A stretch of DNA of 64,000 nucleotides from Methylococcales bacterium (lineage in GTDB: Bacteria; Pseudomonadota; Gammaproteobacteria; Methylococcales; Methylomonadaceae): assembly GCA_028715725.1 (NCBI GenBank), contig JAQURG010000007.1, positions 1 through 64,000 of the forward strand, in the 5' to 3' direction. The notes beneath the pieces were generated by a model. The model was not told where the DNA came from and did no database searches. It saw only the letters and a list, made by a program, of their open reading frames with translations. This document shows, piece after piece, positions 18,049 to 26,900 of this stretch (position 1 is the first letter of the stretch; each line of letters begins with the position of its first letter). The translations under genes and the position numbers were made by a program.

Positions 18049-18080
18049 TGTGATTTCTCCCCAGCCAAGCGCAAGCGGTT

Positions 18081-18821
18081 CTAGACTTTAATCGCAAGGA
18101 TGCAGGCAAAATTAAACCATTGAAAATAGGTATCTATTCTTTTGAAGCCTGCCCGCTCCAGTAATGCATAATTTTCATCGAGGCGATACGGTATCAAAAC
18201 ATTTTCCAGCGCCTCACGCTTGCGCTGGTTTTCAGTATCGGTATAACCGCTTTGAGATTTTTTAAACTGTAAATAATGATCAATATAGAGGCGGTTTAAA
18301 ACCGGATCGCTGAGAAGAATTTTCTCGGATAACAATACAATGCCGCCCGGCCTGAGCGACGTGAAAATATTCTTTAGCAATCGCTCCCTGTCGATGGGTC
18401 TTACAAATTGCAGCGTCCAGTTAAGAATAACAGCATCGCAGGGCGGTAATTCAGGAAGACAACTTAAATCTGCAAAATTTAATGAGACTTTACCGGCATT
18501 TATTTGTTCTGATAATTTATCACGGGCCTTGTCCAGCATGGACTCTGAATTGTCATAACCGATAAAGCGGGCATTAACCGGACATTTTTCATGCTTGGTA
18601 AGATGCTCTATCGTGGTTCCTGTAGAACATCCCAGATCGCACACGACACCTGAATCTTCAGGTAAAAAATCCATAATAAGATCGGCCTGGATTCGTTGAA
18701 TTTCATTATAGAAAGGTACGCTTCTTGAAACCATATTGTCAAAAACTTTGGCAACACGCTCATCAAAAGCAAAATCTTCTACTCGTCCTGTTTGTTGAAA
18801 AACTTTATCTTGATCTGTCAT
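18081..18821 (-). CDS. cmoA: Carboxy-S-adenosyl-L-methionine synthase
   Basis: A 246-residue methyltransferase-fold enzyme. CmoA converts SAM and prephenate to carboxy-SAM, which CmoB uses to make cmo5U in wobble position 34 of tRNA. Motif I is DLGCSTGTTIEHL (residues about 62-74), preceded by SRSVPFYNEIQRIQADL, and followed by FIGYDNSESML and the family block LLSEKILLSDPVLNRLYIDH. The length fits. CmoB is usually adjacent in relatives but is absent here. The prephenate substrate is made by the aromatic pathway encoded later in the window. Confidence 0.95.
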   Translation of the reverse strand: MTDQDKVFQQTGRVEDFAFDERVAKVFDNMVSRSVPFYNEIQRIQADLIMDFLPEDSGVVCDLGCSTGTTIEHLTKHEKCPVNARFIGYDNSESMLDKARDKLSEQINAGKVSLNFADLSCLPELPPCDAVILNWTLQFVRPIDRERLLKNIFTSLRPGGIVLLSEKILLSDPVLNRLYIDHYLQFKKSQSGYTDTENQRKREALENVLIPYRLDENYALLERAGFKRIDTYFQWFNFACILAIKV

Positions 18822-18904
18822 ATAAAATGCAATTGGATTGTTCAGCTTTTGAGGTTGAACTTCAATAAGATCAACCGTAAAGGATTTTGGTTCTTTATAA
18901 ACTT

Positions 18905-19627
18905 TTATCTCATGGATTTGAGGCGTTCTGTTTTCTTCAGATGGCGGACAATTCCATAAGCGGCGATGACCGTTATCGCAAAAACGGTCAATAATAGCTC
19001 ATATTCGGCCAGTTTATTAGCGATAGCCAGCTTCCAGGTTATCAAGCCCAGCGAAATCATTATCGATGTAAATAGGGTGCCGTATTCTTTAACAGCAACT
19101 GCAGGCCAATCGAACTGGTAGCTGCTGATCGTATCCTTTATACCCGTCAGTCTCGGTATCCAGCGGGGCACATTAGCACAATAAGCCGCATAAGCGTCGG
19201 TAAACGTTGTGCTTAAAAAACTTTCTTCACTGTAAACAATCAGTCGATAAATAGCCAAAAACAGCAATGAACCGACAATAATGCCGACAAGATTGCCGGC
19301 TATAAATAAAAAGCCAATAACAATCAGTATATTGCCTGCGTACAGCGGATTTCTGCAATGAGAGAACAGGCCGTCAGTAACCAGTTTTTTGGCATAAATT
19401 TGTCTGTTTCGTCCACCCCGTACAATATAAACGAGTCCAATAGTGAGTATTCGTAATCCCTGGCCGATGCTAACCATTAGCAGGCCGATAATCATTAAAT
19501 AAACGCCGGGAACATTATCTATTGCGACGGGCGTCCATAAAAACAGCACCGTCGCAATTAATAGCGGAAAAAGTACATTACGGGTATGGAAAAGAAAATT
19601 TCCCCATTGATTAAACAGTTTATCCAT
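18905..19627 (-). CDS. Isoprenylcysteine carboxyl methyltransferase-like membrane protein
   Basis: A 240-residue protein with about six hydrophobic segments. The diagnostic C-terminal ICMT/PEMT block is present: LVTDGLFSHCRNPLYAGNIL, then a glutamate-containing YSEESFLSTTFTDAYAAYCANVPRW. In this family the block binds SAM at the membrane. Bacterial members methylate varied lipids or small molecules; the substrate is unknown here. An 83-base gap separates it from cmoA on the same strand. The C-terminal half has two more helices than minimal family members. Confidence 0.8.
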   Translation of the reverse strand: MDKLFNQWGNFLFHTRNVLFPLLIATVLFLWTPVAIDNVPGVYLMIIGLLMVSIGQGLRILTIGLVYIVRGGRNRQIYAKKLVTDGLFSHCRNPLYAGNILIVIGFLFIAGNLVGIIVGSLLFLAIYRLIVYSEESFLSTTFTDAYAAYCANVPRWIPRLTGIKDTISSYQFDWPAVAVKEYGTLFTSIMISLGLITWKLAIANKLAEYELLLTVFAITVIAAYGIVRHLKKTERLKSMR

Positions 19628-19815
19628 TGTTTTTATTTAAGCCTGTGTTGATCTTTGCCAGATATTGTGGGAGGTCATTCATAATCAAAATGAAACAGCC
19701 CTATAGGTTTTATTGATTGACGGAACGCATTTTAAGTAAAGATGGCTTCATAAGCAAAATTAACGCTTTATTTAGAGTTTGACTTAAAACCGATTCCTGA
19801 CGATCGACCGGTTCA

Positions 19816-20922
19816 TTAACCTTTTGGCATCTGTCTCAGTTTTTCAATAACCTTGTCTCCGAACTGATCGGTACTGATCATCTTGACGCCGCTTCCCGGC
19901 TTGGAAAGATCAGCTGTTGAATAGCCGTCACCGAAAACCGCCTGCATGGCGTTCCAGACATTTTTTGCTTCCTTGCCCATATCAAAACTGTTTTCGAGCA
20001 TCATCGCAACCGAGCCAATCATGGAATACGGATTGGCGATATTTTTTCCGGCAATATCGGGCGCGGAGCCGTGAGAGGGCTCATAATAGGCTTTATCATC
20101 ACCGAGGCAGGCTGAAGGCATTAGCCCCAGGGAACCGAGAATACCGCCGCCCTGGTCGCTCAGAATATCGCCGAACATGTTTTCCATGACCATGACGTCG
20201 AACTGGGTCGGCCTGAGACAAAGGTTAGTGGCGGCTGAATCGACTAATTGATGGATAACTTCGACATCCGGATATTGTACAGCGACTTCATCCAGTACCT
20301 CATTCCAGAGAACGCTGGATTTCAGCACGTTACTTTTATGGATGTTGTGCAGTATTTTCTTGCGTTTGGCGGCAAGTTTGAATGCCTGGTGCAAAATACG
20401 GCTGATTTGCAGCTCATCGTATTCCAGCGTTTCTTTTACATAGCGCAAGCCTTGCTCATTGATACCCGCTTCCTTGTGACCAAAATAGAGCCCGCCCACT
20501 AACTCGCGCACCATAATGATATCGATTCCTTCACCGATGATTTCAGGTTTCAGCGGTGAAAAATGGGCCAATGCCTTGGGTAAAGAGACCGGGCGGAAGT
20601 TGGCGTAGGTATTGTAGCGGCGGCGAAGCGGCAATAACGCACCGCGTTCAGGTTGTTTGTCAACCGGAATTTTTTTGGATTCTTCATGGCTCAATCCTAT
20701 CGTGCCTTTAAGAATGGCGTCAGCCCGGTCACAGATATCGATGGTTGCCTGCGGAAAAGCATCGCCGGTTTCAAAATAGGCGCAGGCCCCGAAAGCGGCA
20801 GGCATGAGTTCAAAAGAGGCGTCATTACGTTCTTCGATGAGCTTGAGAACTTTGATAGCTTCTTTAGTAATTTCGGGGCCGATTCCGTCACCGGCTAATA
20901 CTGCGATTTTATAGTTCTTCAT
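19816..20922 (-). CDS. LeuB-like isocitrate/isopropylmalate dehydrogenase family enzyme
   Basis: A 368-residue beta-decarboxylating dehydrogenase. It has [11 protein letters not shown] at the start, [20 protein letters not shown], the substrate-loop block [11 protein letters not shown], the Lys in HKSNVL, Asp in QLVDSAATN, the metal ligands in FGDILSD, and the NAD-site [14 protein letters not shown]. These points match 3-isopropylmalate dehydrogenase, but several blocks differ from canonical LeuB (DKANVL and DNATM are altered). leuA, leuC and leuD are not next to it. It may be a leucine-pathway enzyme placed alone or a paralog acting on another 2-alkylmalate. It is a single-gene unit with no clear partner. 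Confidence 0.8.
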   Translation of the reverse strand: MKNYKIAVLAGDGIGPEITKEAIKVLKLIEERNDASFELMPAAFGACAYFETGDAFPQATIDICDRADAILKGTIGLSHEESKKIPVDKQPERGALLPLRRRYNTYANFRPVSLPKALAHFSPLKPEIIGEGIDIIMVRELVGGLYFGHKEAGINEQGLRYVKETLEYDELQISRILHQAFKLAAKRKKILHNIHKSNVLKSSVLWNEVLDEVAVQYPDVEVIHQLVDSAATNLCLRPTQFDVMVMENMFGDILSDQGGGILGSLGLMPSACLGDDKAYYEPSHGSAPDIAGKNIANPYSMIGSVAMMLENSFDMGKEAKNVWNAMQAVFGDGYSTADLSKPGSGVKMISTDQFGDKVIEKLRQMPKG

Positions 20923-21230
20923 TTATACCTTATGGTGTCTGGACTTTAAAGCAGAACATTTTACTTTATTTTTATGAATTAAGCCGCAGCAAGTAAAGCT
21001 CATAATTATCAGTTTATCATTGCGCCGTTCCGGCTGTACTCGGACAGAATTCATTCGCCGGCATACGGAGATCGACAGGGAAGCTGATAAGATTTTATGC
21101 AATTAGCACAGCAACCCATCTGTTATCTTGGTGTAAAATTGCGAGACTCAAATTGTGCTTCTAAAATAGCCGAAGGCTAACGGGCTGAAGCCATTATAAT
21201 ATTTTCCGGTTTCTAATTTCCGGCATACCT
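20923..21230. other. Divergent intergenic region before recC
   Basis: About 308 bases between the divergent LeuB-like gene and recC. It must hold both promoters. A small inverted repeat (AGCC-GAAG-GGCT type, near 21167) and a TATAATATT sequence near 21194 are visible; the latter may be the recC -10. No gene was recognised. Confidence 0.35.
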
Positions 21231-24200
21231 ATGTTTATCCTGCACAGTTCCAATAAAACCGAGAACCTGGTCGTTCACCTGACTGCTGTTATTGAAAATG
21301 CACCGTTGGCGTCGCCTTTTGAAAAAGAAGTTTTTTTAATTCAAAGCCAAGGCATGGAGCGCTGGTTATCTCAGCAATTGGCCAGCCATTTTAAAGTCTG
21401 TGGCAACTATCAGTTTTTATTTCCCGGCGAGTTTTTCAGTTCCATAGCGCAAAAAATAGACAGTCGTTTAAATGATGCGGCTTTTGACCGTAATCTGATG
21501 CTTTGGCGGATTGAGGCTTTATTGCGCAGACTGGACGGCGATGTATTTTTGCCGGTAAAGCAATATTTGTCCGGCGAGAATGCCGCTTTAAAACGCTACC
21601 AGCTGGCGCAGCAGCTGGCGCAAATTTTTGACCAGTACCAAATGATGCGGCCCGATATGCTCGCCGGCTGGCAAAAAGGCGGCACACTTTATCATACGGC
21701 AACCGAACGCTGGCAGAAAGCGCTTTGGCAGCAAATAAGCGCACAAACCGGCCATAAACACAGAGGTTCGTTATGGCTGGACGTGATAGCCAAGCTAAAG
21801 GCGGCAGAGGAAGGCGCATTTAGCGGATCTTTGCCGGAGCGCATCTCGGTTTTCGGAATTAACACGATGCCGCCGTTATTTTTAAGCTACCTGGAAAGTT
21901 TATCGAAACATTGCCAACTCCACCTTTTTTTGCTTAATCCGGCGCAGACATTCTGGGCCGATCTGGCAAGCAAACGGCAGCGAGCCAATGATGAAAACCT
22001 TGCCGGGCACCCTTTGCTATCGACGCTGGGTCAGCAAGGACGTGAATTTCAGGAGATGCTTCTGGAGCAGGTGCAATTTGATTACGAACCGGAAAGCTTC
22101 GAACTGAACGAGGCGCGGAGTCATCTGCAATTATTGCAAAACGATATCCTGAATAACCGGCTGGATAGTCCGGCAGAAAAGCCACTTATCAAAAAAGACA
22201 AGTCCATCAGTATCCATGCCTGTCATTCCCGAATGCGCGAAGTCGAGGTGTTAAAGAATCAATTGCTGCTGGCATTAGAAAATGACTCTACGCTCGAGTT
22301 GCGCGATATTGTCGTGATGGCGCCCGATATCCAGGTGTATGAACCCTTTATTTCAGCCGTATTCAGCGATATTCAACATGCTATTGCTGATCGCAGCTTG
22401 CGTTTGAGTAATCATGCGCTGGATGCCTTTATCCGTTTTTTAGACTTGAGTCAGGGCCGTTTCGGCTGGCAGGGGATCCTGGATTTACTGGATCAACCGG
22501 TGGTGTATCCGGGTTTTGGTTTGAGTGAAACCGATCTGGAACTCATTAAACACTGGGTACAGGATACGCATGTGCGCTGGGGAAAATCAGCCAAACACAG
22601 GCAGGAACTGGGTCTTCCTCAACTTAACGAAAATACCTGGCAGGCTTCCCTGGACAGGCTGTTGATGGGCTATGCTGTAGGCACTGATGAGGATTTTGTT
22701 GATGATGTATTGCCTTATATCGATATTGAAGGCTCATCTGCGCTGGCATTAGGCGGGCTCTGCGATTTCATGCAGTTGTTGTTTAAAGCCAGCACTGAGT
22801 TAAAACAACCGAAAACGCTCAGGAACTGGAGCGCTCAGCTGTATTACTTCGCCGATCAGCTATTGGCGAATGCTGCTCCATTTGAGCGCCAGCAGCTTAA
22901 CGAATTACTGAATGAATTATCCGCTGATCTGACCGCTGCTGTGCATCATGATAGTGTAGCGCTGCAAGTGATTATCAGCTGGCTGCAAGACAGAATCGAT
23001 GAACATAAATCAGTCAATGGTTTTTTACGGGGTCAGTTGACGTTTTGCTCCATGTTGCCTATGCGTTCTATCCCGTTAAAAGTGATTGCCTTATTAGGCA
23101 TGAATGAGGGTGAATTTCCTAAAGTCGATCGCAATCCGACCTTCGACCTGCTGGCTCATGACTTTCGCAAAGGCGATCGTTCACGACGTACGGATGACCG
23201 TTATCAGTTTCTGGAAGTTCTGTTATCCGCCAGTCAGCAGTTGATTATCACCTATATCGGCCAATCGATCAGCCACAACGAGACTATCCCGCCTTCTATC
23301 GTTATCAGCGATTTGCTGGAAGTCTTGCAGGAAAATTACAGGCTTTCAGACGTGCTTACCGTCGAACCTTTGCAGTCATTCAGTCCGCGTTACTTTGTCG
23401 GGGCTGCGGATTTGTTCAGTTTTTCTGAAATCGACTGCGCAACTGCCAGAGCATTATCAAAACCTAAAATAGCGGTGTCTCCTTCCTGGTGGCGGGGAAC
23501 AATCAATATTGAAGTCGAAGAAATTATCGAACTGGATGAACTGTTCAGTTTTTTCCGGCATCCGCAACGCTTTTTTTTGCGGAGGCAAATGGATATGCGC
23601 TTTAACGGTATTGAGGCAGAAGTCGAAGAACGCGAGCCGTTTACTATCGGTAAAATGGAAGCTTACACCCTCAGTCATGAATGGATACATGAAGCCTTGA
23701 ACGGCGCATCGCTTTCGATAAAAAAATTGCAGGCTCAGGGACGATGGTTATCAGGCGCATTGGGCGAACTGGAGTTTGACCGGCAACAGGAAGTGATGAA
23801 TGAATTTGTCGAACGCATAAAAGCAATCAATCCCGGCAAGCCTCTGGATCATTTGCCTGTCGATATAAAAATCGGAAACTGCCGTTTAGTGGGCAAACTG
23901 ACTAATCGTTATCAAAACGGCAGCCTGTTTTTTCGCTATGCCGAACTCAAGGGTAAGGATTTTGTCAGTGCCTTGCTGCATCACAGCATTAATAATAAGC
24001 TTCAGCAACAAACGACTTTTTTGTTGAGTACTGATGACCATTTAATCTTACTGCCGGAGCATTGCCAGTCCGATCATTTACCGATGTTGTTAGACATTTA
24101 CCGCCAAGGCCAGCAGCAGCCGGATGCTTTTTTTGTTGAAGCGGCTCTGGCTTATATTAAACAGGCCCAAAAATTGAATAACGGCAATCGGGCAAGCAAA

Positions 24201-24386
24201 CCGGCGCTGGAGGCTGCGAAAGAACAGTTAGCCAGAGCGGTCGAACAATCCTACGAACCCGAACTCAGACGACTTTACAGCACAGCAGACATCGGCCTGG
24301 TATTGGGCGAAGCCTTTGAACAGCAATGCCAAACCCTGCTGCAACCGGTTTGGGATGTGGCGCATTCAGGTCCGAAGGATCAGTAA
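21231..24386 (+). CDS. recC: Exodeoxyribonuclease V gamma subunit
   Basis: A 1051-residue RecC. The N-terminus has the family pattern (FILHSSNKTENLVVHL, FLIQSQGMERWLSQQLA). Later come FGINTMPPLFLSYLESLSKH, the conserved HACHSRMREVEVLKNQLL, VVMAPDIQVYEPFI, LGMNEGEFPKVDRNPTFDL and DRYQFLEVLLSA. RecC is the inactive helicase-like subunit that reads Chi and holds the RecBCD complex together for double-strand break repair. The length is slightly shorter than E. coli RecC (1122). recB and recD normally follow directly, but here a convergent transporter gene begins 11 bases after the stop. The partners must lie elsewhere. Confidence 0.93.
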   Translation: MFILHSSNKTENLVVHLTAVIENAPLASPFEKEVFLIQSQGMERWLSQQLASHFKVCGNYQFLFPGEFFSSIAQKIDSRLNDAAFDRNLMLWRIEALLRRLDGDVFLPVKQYLSGENAALKRYQLAQQLAQIFDQYQMMRPDMLAGWQKGGTLYHTATERWQKALWQQISAQTGHKHRGSLWLDVIAKLKAAEEGAFSGSLPERISVFGINTMPPLFLSYLESLSKHCQLHLFLLNPAQTFWADLASKRQRANDENLAGHPLLSTLGQQGREFQEMLLEQVQFDYEPESFELNEARSHLQLLQNDILNNRLDSPAEKPLIKKDKSISIHACHSRMREVEVLKNQLLLALENDSTLELRDIVVMAPDIQVYEPFISAVFSDIQHAIADRSLRLSNHALDAFIRFLDLSQGRFGWQGILDLLDQPVVYPGFGLSETDLELIKHWVQDTHVRWGKSAKHRQELGLPQLNENTWQASLDRLLMGYAVGTDEDFVDDVLPYIDIEGSSALALGGLCDFMQLLFKASTELKQPKTLRNWSAQLYYFADQLLANAAPFERQQLNELLNELSADLTAAVHHDSVALQVIISWLQDRIDEHKSVNGFLRGQLTFCSMLPMRSIPLKVIALLGMNEGEFPKVDRNPTFDLLAHDFRKGDRSRRTDDRYQFLEVLLSASQQLIITYIGQSISHNETIPPSIVISDLLEVLQENYRLSDVLTVEPLQSFSPRYFVGAADLFSFSEIDCATARALSKPKIAVSPSWWRGTINIEVEEIIELDELFSFFRHPQRFFLRRQMDMRFNGIEAEVEEREPFTIGKMEAYTLSHEWIHEALNGASLSIKKLQAQGRWLSGALGELEFDRQQEVMNEFVERIKAINPGKPLDHLPVDIKIGNCRLVGKLTNRYQNGSLFFRYAELKGKDFVSALLHHSINNKLQQQTTFLLSTDDHLILLPEHCQSDHLPMLLDIYRQGQQQPDAFFVEAALAYIKQAQKLNNGNRASKPALEAAKEQLARAVEQSYEPELRRLYSTADIGLVLGEAFEQQCQTLLQPVWDVAHSGPKDQ

Positions 24387-24397
24387 GATTCGCCTGG

Positions 24398-25477
24398 CTA
24401 CTCCGGCAACGGGCGGTCCTTAAGCCATAAAATAAACAGATTATAGCCCAGCGATAAAATCACCGCGCCAACAAAAAGCCCGATAACACCCGAACTAAGA
24501 AGTCCTCCAATTGCACCGATGAAGATAACCGCCATAGGTGTCTTGACGCCACGGCCCAGCAGGATAGGTTTAAGAATATTGTCCATTAAACTGAGCGGAA
24601 TGCTCCAGATTAAAAAGGCCACGGCGGTAAACGTGTCAGCAGTATAAAACAGGTAGATTATTACAGGGATCAGGATTGGGGCGATGCCGATCTGAGCTAT
24701 GGATAAAATCAGGCAAAGCAAGGCCCAAAGACCAGCAGCCGGTACTCCGGCCACCATAAAACCAAGCCCTGCCAGTAAGCTTTGTATCAACGCAACACCT
24801 AAAATACCCGTAGCGACACTGCGAACCGTAGCTTCCGCCAGGTCAGCAAAATCACCGCCTTTTTCATCAGCGAGCCGATAGGTAATTGCACGCGCTGTTC
24901 GACTGCTTCCGCTGGAATTAGCCAATAATATTCCGGCAATAATGATGGCGACTACGAAATGCAAAATGGCGATACCGGCACCGGCGGCCGCTGATAATAA
25001 CCAGCTGCCGATAACTTTAAGTACGGGCGTGAGCTGTAGCAGTGCGTTGTGGATATTTACGGATGCGAGCAACCAAAATTTGGCGAGCGGCTCCCCGATG
25101 ATCACTATATTATGAAGGTTATCGGGCGGCGGTGGAATGAACAGAGAGCCATCTCTTATTTTCTCCGCCACCATTTTCAGCCCGGCGATCAGTGTGTCTG
25201 TAAGCAACACGGTCGGAACAATCAGGATGATCAGAAAGACAAAAGTAAATACGGTAGCCGCAAGCTTGTGCCGTTCACCAAGAATGGCCCGTAACCGGCG
25301 GTAAAGCGGATGCGCTGCAACGGCAATAATCATTCCCCAGATTATCGGAATTATAAAAGGTTCGACAATCCGGAAACACCAGACCGTAATGATGAGCAAC
25401 AAACCTATCCTAATTGACGCCTCAAGCGCTCTGTGCATAAAAACTTTGTCACTGGCAGGTAGATTAAAATTATTCAT
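24398..25477 (-). CDS. AI-2E/PerM-family membrane transporter
   Basis: A 359-residue protein with about eight transmembrane helices arranged as in the family: an N-terminal pair (IGLLLIITVWCFRIVEPFI, IIWGMIIAVAAHPLYRRL), a third helix, a long extracytoplasmic section near residues 100-130, then the C-terminal helices containing GLGFMVAGVPAAGLWALLC and DNILKPILLGRGVKTPMAVI. The last block is the conserved PF01594 signature. Members export autoinducer-like compounds or act as sodium-proton antiporters, and the substrate cannot be assigned. The gene is convergent with recC. Confidence 0.9.
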   Translation of the reverse strand: MNNFNLPASDKVFMHRALEASIRIGLLLIITVWCFRIVEPFIIPIIWGMIIAVAAHPLYRRLRAILGERHKLAATVFTFVFLIILIVPTVLLTDTLIAGLKMVAEKIRDGSLFIPPPPDNLHNIVIIGEPLAKFWLLASVNIHNALLQLTPVLKVIGSWLLSAAAGAGIAILHFVVAIIIAGILLANSSGSSRTARAITYRLADEKGGDFADLAEATVRSVATGILGVALIQSLLAGLGFMVAGVPAAGLWALLCLILSIAQIGIAPILIPVIIYLFYTADTFTAVAFLIWSIPLSLMDNILKPILLGRGVKTPMAVIFIGAIGGLLSSGVIGLFVGAVILSLGYNLFILWLKDRPLPE

Positions 25478-25673
25478 GTGGACGCTCTTTCTTATCAGGA
25501 CTCGGTAAAGAATAATATAGCAATATAGCGGATTGGGTCATATTGCACAGCAAGCCGGTTAGTCTGAGCCATAAATGTTTACGTGGCTAAAACTATTTTT
25601 TACTCTACAGATTTCATATACTGTTAACTTAAAGCCAGGCTTTATACTAACCTCAAAACCATAGCCCTAACCC

Positions 25674-26489
25674 ATGCCTGAATTACCCGAAGTTGAAACC
25701 ACCTGCCGCGGTATTGCTCCGCATATTGAAGGGCAAACCGTTAAACAGGTTGTTATCCGACAACCGCAACTGCGTTGGCTTGTGCCTGAATCACTTAATC
25801 AGATTTTAAAGGGTCTTAGCATTCAGTCGGTTTCCAGACGGGCAAAGTATCTGCTGTTTACCACTGATGCGGGCACAATACTGGTGCATTTGGGTATGTC
25901 CGGCAGTTTAAGGATACTAACGGCAGGGCAGGAGGTTGGTAAACACGATCATATTGACTTTATTTTCAACGATGACACCGTGCTGCGTTATAACGATCCT
26001 CGCCGGTTTGGGGCCGTATTATGGACCACTGCGCCTGCCGCAGAGCATCAACTTCTTAAGGACCTGGGTCCTGAACCGCTGTTAGCCGATTTTAACGGCG
26101 AGATGCTTTATTCGTTATCCAGAAACCGGAAAGTGCCGGTAAAGTCATTCATTATGGACAGCCATATCGTTGTAGGCGTCGGCAATATTTATGCGAATGA
26201 AGCCCTGTTTATGGCGGGCATAAAGCCGTCGCGCCAGGCGGGAAAAATTTCTCTGGCCCGTTATCAAAAACTGGCTGAGTGTATTCGAGTCATCCTGCTG
26301 CATGCTATTCAGCAAGGCGGCACTACCCTCAGGAATTTTGTCAATGAAGCCGGAAAACCGGGTTACTTCAAGCAACAACTCAAGGTCTATGGTCGCGCAG
26401 GGTTGCCTTGTGTTGATTGCCGGCAACTTTTAAAAGAAATCAGAATCACTAACCGCTCAACGGTATTCTGTGATGATTGTCAGCGCTAA
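25674..26489 (+). CDS. mutM: Formamidopyrimidine-DNA glycosylase
   Basis: A 271-residue DNA repair enzyme that removes 8-oxoguanine and formamidopyrimidines and nicks the abasic site. The N-terminus MPELPEVETTCRGI supplies the catalytic Pro2 and Glu3. VHLGMSGSLRI, HDHIDFIFND and YNDPRRFG are conserved. The helix-two-turn-helix block contains VVGVGNIYANEALF, and the zinc finger is C-x2-C ... C-x2-C (CVDCRQLL to VFCDDC). The length is typical. It appears monocistronic; a B12 riboswitch for the next gene begins about 50 bases downstream. Confidence 0.97.
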   Translation: MPELPEVETTCRGIAPHIEGQTVKQVVIRQPQLRWLVPESLNQILKGLSIQSVSRRAKYLLFTTDAGTILVHLGMSGSLRILTAGQEVGKHDHIDFIFNDDTVLRYNDPRRFGAVLWTTAPAAEHQLLKDLGPEPLLADFNGEMLYSLSRNRKVPVKSFIMDSHIVVGVGNIYANEALFMAGIKPSRQAGKISLARYQKLAECIRVILLHAIQQGGTTLRNFVNEAGKPGYFKQQLKVYGRAGLPCVDCRQLLKEIRITNRSTVFCDDCQR

Positions 26490-26540
26490 TTCTTCTGTTT
26501 ATTTGCTTTAAAAATTTAATCCCCCTATAATTGTCGGCTG

Positions 26541-26726
26541 CTTTCAGGTTCCAGAAGATAGTCAAATCTAATGGTTAAACGGGAAGTCGGTAAGGCTTTG
26601 GCCAAATCCGACGCTGCCCCCGCAACGGTATATAAGTAAAGAATCATCGGCACGCCACTGTGTTATTCAGCATGGGAAGGTGATGATTCAGGTTTAACGC
26701 CACTTATAAGCCCGGAGACCGGCCCA
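26541..26726 (+). promoter_or_regulatory. Cobalamin (B12) riboswitch
   Basis: All main landmarks of the B12 element are in order: a 5' GGTTCC, TTAAACGGGAAGTCGGT, the B12 box GCTGCCCCCGCAACGGTA (26613-26630), GCCACTG (26654-26660), GGGAAGG (26674-26680), and the closing AAGCCCGGAGACCGGCC (26708-26724). It lies about 175 bases before the btuB start and should lower btuB and btuM expression when adenosyl- or related cobalamin is plentiful. Confidence 0.97.
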
Positions 26727-26900
26727 AAAGCATAATTCGCTACAGCGGAGGGCTGTTTTGCGTAATGATTGCTGCGTTTTTGTGTCTTTCATCCTCTATT
26801 GTCCTTCGCTGTAATTACTCAATCGTCATGCGCGGGCGGCGCACGACCGCATGGATGCAGAAGCTGGAGCAATGCAGGAGCAATTGCCGAGAGGACAATC

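Noticed and set aside
26769-26900. Upstream 44-codon extension of btuB
   Set aside because: No ribosome-binding site and no signal peptide; the ATG at 26901 has both and leaves the riboswitch output region untranslated.
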